From Pseudomonas sp. (lineage in GTDB: Bacteria; Pseudomonadota; Gammaproteobacteria; Pseudomonadales; Pseudomonadaceae): a DNA stretch of 9,071 nucleotides. The stretch is taken from contig JAPLSD010000320.1 of assembly GCA_026398835.1 (NCBI GenBank), forward strand, positions 1 through 9,071, given 5' to 3'. This document shows, one piece after another, positions 5,913 to 9,071 of the stretch. The notes beneath the pieces are model-generated. The model ran no database searches. It saw nothing but the letters and a program-made list of their open reading frames with translations, and was not told the DNA's origin. The translations under genes and the position numbers were made by a program. Position 1 is the first letter of the stretch, and every line of letters begins with the position of its first letter.

Positions 5913-5943
5913 AATCTGTGGCGAGGGAGTCCCCGCCACAATT
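5913..5943. terminator. REP-like hairpin between convergent genes, likely bidirectional terminator
   Basis: TGTGGCG-a-GGG (5917-5927) pairs with CCC-CGCCACA (5931-5940) around a 3-nt AGT loop, a 10-bp stem with one bulged A, with A-rich and T-rich flanks that extend it slightly. The GTGGCGAGGGAG core is that of common P. fluorescens REP elements, here in a shortened form. It is the only structure in the gap between inhA and the ABM gene and probably ends transcription from both. Confidence 0.6.
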
Positions 5944-5966
5944 GCAACTCCGCAGCCTGACCATGA

Positions 5967-6305
5967 CTAAACCGCCGTACCCTGCCGATTAATGGCCACA
6001 AAAGACATGATCGTGCCATCGCCATAAGCCCGCTCAACCCTGGAAATCACTACTTGGTAACCCTCGTACCATTTACGGTATTGGCGTTTGGCTTCCAGAT
6101 GGGTTGGGTGGCTGGCGAAGGCCTTGATCGACGCTTCGTCCTGCCAGTAATAGCTGGCGTTGACCAGTTGCCCATCTGCCGAACTCCAGGATTGGGTGCC
6201 GACAAACCCCGGAATACTGATGGCCACTTCATCAATGATCGCGCTCAAGCGATTGAACTCCTCGTCCCTCTGGCCGGGTTTATAGATAAATGCGGCGATG
6301 TACAT
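5967..6305 (-). CDS. ABM-domain (antibiotic biosynthesis monooxygenase-like) protein
   Basis: This 112-residue protein fits a single ABM-type ferredoxin-like alpha/beta-barrel domain, usually a dimer in this superfamily. Landmarks are the first strand MYIAAFIYKPG, the helix with IPGFVGTQSW (about 31-40), the strand NASYYWQDEASIKAFASHP (49-67) and the last strand VVISRVERAYG. Members act as cofactor-free monooxygenases, heme-degrading enzymes or have no known activity, so the reaction cannot be named. AAAGGAAG ends seven bases upstream of the ATG at 6305, a good ribosome site. It begins 24 bp after the stop of the LysE-type exporter gene and is probably cotranscribed with it. No signal peptide is seen. 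Confidence 0.78.
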   Translation of the reverse strand: MYIAAFIYKPGQRDEEFNRLSAIIDEVAISIPGFVGTQSWSSADGQLVNASYYWQDEASIKAFASHPTHLEAKRQYRKWYEGYQVVISRVERAYGDGTIMSFVAINRQGTAV

Positions 6306-6329
6306 ACTGACTTCCTTTCATGGAGAGAA

Positions 6330-6959
6330 TCAGACCGGACGGGACATTACAGCCAGCCGGACGGCGAGTAACAGCAGCACCAGCGCCAGGCCCATCGACT
6401 GCAACCGGGCAAGCTTTGAAGTACTGGAAAAACAACGGCTGACGACGCTGCCAAAAACCCCAAGCAGGGTGTGAAAGACGCCACTCACCAGCGTCAAGAC
6501 GACGCCGAGCACAACCAGTTGCAGGGCAATAGGTGCCTGCTCGGGTTTGACGAATTGCGGCAGGAACACCATGAAAAACAGCAGTGCCTTGGGGTTGAGC
6601 AGGCTGTTCAGCATCGCCCGCACCAGCACCGTCTTCAGCGGCACCTGAACAACCGCAAGCACGGCGCCTGAGGTCGGTCGCCGCAATGCCTTGAACGCCA
6701 GCCACAACAGGTACGCCACGCCGGCATAACGGATCAGATCAAAGGCTGGCGGCCAACTGCCGACGATAGCGGTGATTCCGGTGGCGGTCAGGGCGGTCAG
6801 CAACAAGTCGGCCACGCCAATACCGAGCCCTGACGCCACGCCTCCGCGCCAGCCGTAGGTCACGCCGTGGCTAATGACAAACGCCATATTCGGCCCGGGT
6901 GACATGAGCAACAGCATCACCGCGCCGACGAAAATCGATAAGGTTGCCAGGTCAATCAT
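6330..6959 (-). CDS. LysE/RhtB-family amino-acid exporter
   Basis: This 209-residue inner-membrane protein has the length and hydrophobic pattern of LysE/RhtB exporters, about six membrane segments. Clear family motifs are MSPGPNM (19-25) after the first helix, GWRGGVASGLGIGVAD (36-51), AGVAYLLWLAFKALRR (79-94) and NPKALLFFMVFLPQF (122-136). These exporters use the proton-motive force to expel amino acids or related metabolites; the substrate is not readable here. The ATG at 6959 was chosen for AGGAG ten bases upstream; the longer frame to 7052 reads through the promoter. It is divergent from a MocR regulator and leads the ABM gene. Confidence 0.88.
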   Translation of the reverse strand: MIDLATLSIFVGAVMLLLMSPGPNMAFVISHGVTYGWRGGVASGLGIGVADLLLTALTATGITAIVGSWPPAFDLIRYAGVAYLLWLAFKALRRPTSGAVLAVVQVPLKTVLVRAMLNSLLNPKALLFFMVFLPQFVKPEQAPIALQLVVLGVVLTLVSGVFHTLLGVFGSVVSRCFSSTSKLARLQSMGLALVLLLLAVRLAVMSRPV

Positions 6960-6988
6960 GCCCACAGCGCTCCTGCTGGAAAGGCTGT

Positions 6989-7017
6989 AGATTAGGACGC
7001 CTATCCGATACAAACAA
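6989..7017 (-). promoter_or_regulatory. Candidate promoter of the LysE-type gene
   Basis: On the minus strand TTGTTT (7017-7012) and TAATCT (6994-6989) are separated by 17 bp and would start transcription about 23 bases upstream of the exporter's start codon. The -35 region overlaps one copy of the GATACAAA repeat, so a bound MocR protein could block or help RNA polymerase. Confidence 0.45.
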
Positions 7018-7037
7018 AAAATTGCTCTAGATACAAA
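7007..7037. promoter_or_regulatory. Direct repeat GATACAAA, candidate MocR operator
   Basis: GATACAAA occurs at 7007-7014 and again at 7030-7037, start-to-start 23 bp, in the 91-bp gap between the divergent exporter and MocR genes. Several MocR-type regulators bind spaced direct repeats next to their own gene. The first copy overlaps the exporter's -35 box and the second lies 13 bp before the mocR start codon. Binding is inferred. Confidence 0.5.
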
Positions 7038-7050
7038 GAAGCCATCAACC

Positions 7051-8376
7051 ATGACCCGTATTCGCTACAAAAGCATTGTCGATGAGTTCTCCGCGCGCAT
7101 CCGCAGCGGCCAACTATCACCCGGGACACAACTGCCGACGGTTCGTGCGCTGATGGAAAGCCAGCGGATTGCCTTGGCCACTGCGCTGCGGGTTTACAAC
7201 GAGCTGGAGGCCAGCGGGCTGGTGGTCGGCGAGACCGGCCGTGGCACGTTTGTGCGCGACAGCTCGTTGCCACGCGGCCTGGGCCTGGAACAGCACCCGC
7301 TCAGTTCCGGCGCCGTCGACCTCACGTTCAATTACCCTTCAGTCCCCGGCCAGGCGGAATTGCTGCGCGACGGCTTGCGGGCGATTGCCGCCTCGGGCGA
7401 CCTCGATGCGCTGCTGCATTCCGCGCCTCAGGGCGGCCGCCACCACGAACGGCAAACCGCCGCCCGGCATCTGCGCAATCGGGATATTCGAGTGGGTGGC
7501 GACCAGGTGCTGATCGTCAATGGCGCGCAACAAGGCCTGGCCGTGACCCTGATGGCCCTGCTCAAACCGGGGGACATTCTGGCGCTGGACGCCCTCACCT
7601 ACCCCGGCTTGAAAACCCTGGCCCAAGCCCATCGACTGGACCTCGAAGCACTGCCGCAGATCGCCGGGCACACCGACCTCGATGCCCTTGAAGCGCTGTG
7701 CAAACGCCGTCCGGTCCGCGCAATTTATACGATGCCAACGATGCATAACCCACTGGGCACGGTGATGTCGGAATCGGACCGCCTGCGCCTCGCGCAACTG
7801 GCTGAGCAGCACAACCTGCTGATCATCGAAGACGGCGCTTACGCCTTTCTCGCCGAACCCGCGCCCAAACCCGTGTTCACCCTCGCGCCCCATCGAACGG
7901 TGTATATCTCCGGTCTATCAAAAAGCGTCGCCTCCGGTTTGCGCCTGGGCTTTATTGCTACACCCAAGGCGCTGGTTCCGGCACTGGAACAGGCCATCCG
8001 CGTCTCGACCTGGAGTACACCGTCGCTGACCGTTGCCCTGGGCTGTCGATGGATCGAAACCGGCGTGGTCGACACCCTCGAAGACCAGAAGCGCCAGGAT
8101 GCCAAACGCCGACAAGAACTGGCCGGGCAAATACTGCGCAACAGCGATGTCGTCGCCCACCCCTCGTCTTACTACCTCTGGCTCAGGCTGCCGGAAGGCC
8201 TGCGCGCGGAAAGTGTTGTTGCAGAGTTGGAGCGCAAAGGGGTAATGGTCACAACGGCGGAACCGTTTGCGACGACCGCCCATGTACCCCACGCGCTGCG
8301 GGTGGCGATGGGGTCGATCGGGATGGAGGTGTTGAAGCGGGCGCTGGAAACCCTGCGTGAAGTGGTCGAAGTCTGA
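7051..8376 (+). CDS. MocR-type GntR regulator with aminotransferase class I domain
   Basis: This 441-residue protein joins an N-terminal GntR winged helix (about 1-70; GQLSPGTQLPTVRALME, then ALRVYNELEASGLVVGETGRGTFV) to a fold-type I PLP domain (about 90-441). Aminotransferase landmarks are intact: HNPLGT (N233), EDGAY (D261, Y264), SGLSKSVASGLRLGF with K291 as the probable PLP lysine and R298, and ALRVAMG near the end. MocR proteins use PLP or a PLP-amino acid adduct as effector and often control a neighbouring transporter or metabolic gene. Divergence from a LysE-type exporter, with a direct repeat between, suggests it controls that gene. The ATG at 7051 is preceded by a weak AAAGAAG. A plain aminotransferase role is unlikely because of the DNA-binding domain. 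Confidence 0.9.
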   Translation: MTRIRYKSIVDEFSARIRSGQLSPGTQLPTVRALMESQRIALATALRVYNELEASGLVVGETGRGTFVRDSSLPRGLGLEQHPLSSGAVDLTFNYPSVPGQAELLRDGLRAIAASGDLDALLHSAPQGGRHHERQTAARHLRNRDIRVGGDQVLIVNGAQQGLAVTLMALLKPGDILALDALTYPGLKTLAQAHRLDLEALPQIAGHTDLDALEALCKRRPVRAIYTMPTMHNPLGTVMSESDRLRLAQLAEQHNLLIIEDGAYAFLAEPAPKPVFTLAPHRTVYISGLSKSVASGLRLGFIATPKALVPALEQAIRVSTWSTPSLTVALGCRWIETGVVDTLEDQKRQDAKRRQELAGQILRNSDVVAHPSSYYLWLRLPEGLRAESVVAELERKGVMVTTAEPFATTAHVPHALRVAMGSIGMEVLKRALETLREVVEV

Positions 8377-8401
8377 AACCGCGGACTTTTCAGCAGACGA
8401 C

Positions 8402-8426
8402 AAAAAACCCGCCGAAGCGGGTTTTT
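8402..8426. terminator. Bidirectional intrinsic terminator shared by mocR and the RsmX-like RNA
   Basis: CCCGC (8408-8412) pairs with GCGGG (8417-8421) around a CGAA loop on the plus strand. It is flanked by six A residues (8402-8407) and five T residues (8422-8426), so it has a U-tract in both directions. It lies 25 bp after the mocR stop, and forms the 3' end of the minus-strand RNA, whose loop reads TTCG. Confidence 0.88.
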
Positions 8427-8517
8427 CAAGACCATTACGACATCCTGTCGGCTGCATTCCATGCAAATGGTCGATCATCCATGATCCTGAGCGCGTCCTG
8501 CGCTTCAGTTGATGGGG
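8402..8517 (-). ncRNA. rsmX: RsmX-like sRNA, antagonist of RsmA/RsmE (CsrA family)
   Basis: On the minus strand a chain of small hairpins presents GGA in the loops, the mark of RNAs that sequester RsmA/RsmE repressors. They are GCGC-AGGAC-GCGC (8503-8491), GATCA-TGGA-TGATC (8486-8473), TGCAT-GGA-ATGCA (8465-8453) and CGACA-GGA-TGTCG (8450-8438). A fifth GGA (8487-8485) joins the first two hairpins. A 7-bp stem GACCATT (8472-8466) with AATGGTC (8436-8430) encloses the last two. The RNA ends in a strong terminator. Total length from the likely start is about 112-119 nt, as known for RsmX (119 nt in P. fluorescens CHA0). RsmX is made under GacS/GacA control and relieves translational repression of secondary metabolism genes. 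RsmY and RsmZ are alternatives. The 5' end is uncertain by a few bases. Confidence 0.85.
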
Positions 8518-8519
8518 CT

Positions 8520-8575
8520 AGATTAAGCCCAAAGCCAAAGCATCAACAGACGATATTCCATCGACCGCGTGTAAG
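8520..8575 (-). promoter_or_regulatory. rsmX promoter with a GacA-type half site
   Basis: On the minus strand TAATCT (8525-8520) is a plausible -10 box. The only -35-like hexamer, TTGATG (8546-8541), is at a poor 15-bp spacing, as expected for an activated promoter. CTTACA (8575-8570) is the right half of the GacA upstream element TGTAAG-N6-CTTACA, about 50-60 bp upstream of the start. The left half is degenerate at the expected position. The stretch 8581-8677 beyond it shows no gene; it contains only a CACTG/CAGTG hairpin (8592-8606). Confidence 0.55.
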
Positions 8576-8677
8576 CCTTTCGCCATAACCACACTGTCGT
8601 GCAGTGAATGACGATCGGCGCACCGTTTTAGATAACCTCAAGGCGCAGCAAGATACGTCTCTATGTTGCTCATCTGC

Positions 8678-8962
8678 TCATCCCGCCGAATAGTCGACAT
8701 CGGAGTCCACGGCATAGGGATGCCAACGGAAGGAAAAAACCAGCTCCGGCTCGATACGATCAACCAGTACATCCCAGACGAGATGTTCGTACCCGGGATA
8801 GGTGATTTTCCCTTGGGTACGCTGGCCCGCGACGAAGCGTTGCCCTTTGAGCGCCACGCCGAACCAGTCACCGAAGGCTTCAGCATCCGTGAGTGCGGCC
8901 CAGACCCGTGAGCGAGGCACGTTGAGCAGGACCTTTCTTTCAATGTGATCTGATGTGTTCAT
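8678..8962 (-). pseudogene. Truncated AHSA1/SRPBCC-family protein
   Basis: Residues 1-90 match the N-terminal two thirds of AHSA1-like SRPBCC proteins: ERKVLLNVPRSRVWAALTDA, FGDWFGV, GKITYPGYEHLVWDVLVDRI and FSFRWHPYAVD. The family is usually 140-165 residues with a long C-terminal helix, and these proteins often pair with an ArsR regulator. Here the reading frame stops at residue 94, just after DVDYSAG. Neither other minus-strand frame between 8640 and 8680 resumes the missing C-terminal strands and helix, so a deletion or rearrangement is more likely than a simple frameshift. AGGAGG lies six bases upstream of the ATG at 8962, an excellent site, so the fragment may still be translated. It ends about 100 bp upstream of the rsmX control region. 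The start is certain; function is probably lost. Confidence 0.7.
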
Positions 8963-9040
8963 AGGAATCCTCCTGAATGAACAGTAGGCTTGTGCGCGCA
9001 GAAGGCCAACCCTTAGTTAGTATTAGTCCACTCAGACAGT

Positions 9041-9064
9041 GTGATCGTTCCCACGCGCCTGCGT
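9041..9064. repeat. Possible REP fragment at the window edge
   Basis: GTGATCGTTCCCACGC (9041-9056) resembles the opening arm of a frequent P. fluorescens REP element, and ACGC (9053-9056) pairs with GCGT (9061-9064). The second arm is degenerate or lost. It lies upstream of the truncated SRPBCC gene; 8963-9040 holds that gene's ribosome site and an unassigned leader containing repeated TTAG units (9013-9026) but no clear promoter. Confidence 0.33.
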
Positions 9065-9071
9065 CATAACA

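Noticed and set aside
7339..7893. Minus-strand open frame of 184 codons inside mocR
   Set aside because: Shadow of the well-supported GntR-aminotransferase gene; composition is unlike a real protein.
8427..8677. Small protein genes in the gap between mocR and the SRPBCC fragment
   Set aside because: No frame has a convincing start with ribosome site; most of the stretch is explained by the RsmX-like RNA and its promoter.
8638..8943. Alternative minus-strand frame over the SRPBCC fragment, possibly holding its missing C terminus after a frameshift
   Set aside because: Its tail (MSNIETYLAAP) shows no AHSA1 C-terminal strands or helix, so a simple frameshift does not explain the truncation.
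1..9071. CRISPR array, insertion sequence, tRNA or prophage genes
   Set aside because: No regularly spaced repeats, transposase-like frames, terminal inverted repeats or tRNA cloverleaf were seen on either strand.

Overview
The window looks like chromosomal DNA of a fluorescent Pseudomonas (P. fluorescens/P. putida type). This is inferred from GC-rich coding sequence, a close match to Pseudomonas isonitrile hydratase, a REP-like hairpin of the P. fluorescens type, and a minus-strand RNA whose repeated GGA-loop hairpins match the Gac/Rsm RNA RsmX. No searches were run; identifications rest on remembered family features.

Layout. (1) 31-3564, plus strand: a large FMN/FAD/4Fe-4S oxidoreductase of the old yellow enzyme / dienoyl-CoA reductase / trimethylamine dehydrogenase superfamily, an XRE-cupin regulator, and a crotonase-fold enzyme with isomerase-type active-site residues. 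This looks like a small catabolic cluster with its own regulator. (2) 3576-4101, minus strand: a 102-residue protein of unknown function behind a sigma70-like promoter and a structured leader of about 150 nt. The leader carries the conserved elements of a SAM-II-type riboswitch with two extra hairpins. (3) 4094-5888: a GlxA-type AraC regulator divergent from isonitrile hydratase (inhA). Between them are three copies of one 8-bp half-site, including a 16-bp perfect palindrome. (4) 5967-6959, minus strand: a LysE/RhtB exporter followed by an ABM-domain protein, divergent from (5) a MocR-type GntR-aminotransferase regulator at 7051-8376. The gap holds a direct repeat that probably is the MocR operator. 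(6) 8402-8575, minus strand: an RsmX-like sRNA sharing a bidirectional terminator with mocR, with a -10 box and half of a GacA-type upstream element. (7) 8678-8962, minus strand: an AHSA1/SRPBCC gene that keeps an excellent start but has lost its 3' third, followed by a possible REP fragment at the window edge.

The strongest non-coding observations are the SAM-II-like riboswitch and the RsmX RNA. Neither is a protein-coding feature, so both are easy to miss. Two divergent enzyme or transporter and regulator pairs (inhA/glxA-like, lysE/mocR) also carry visible candidate operators.
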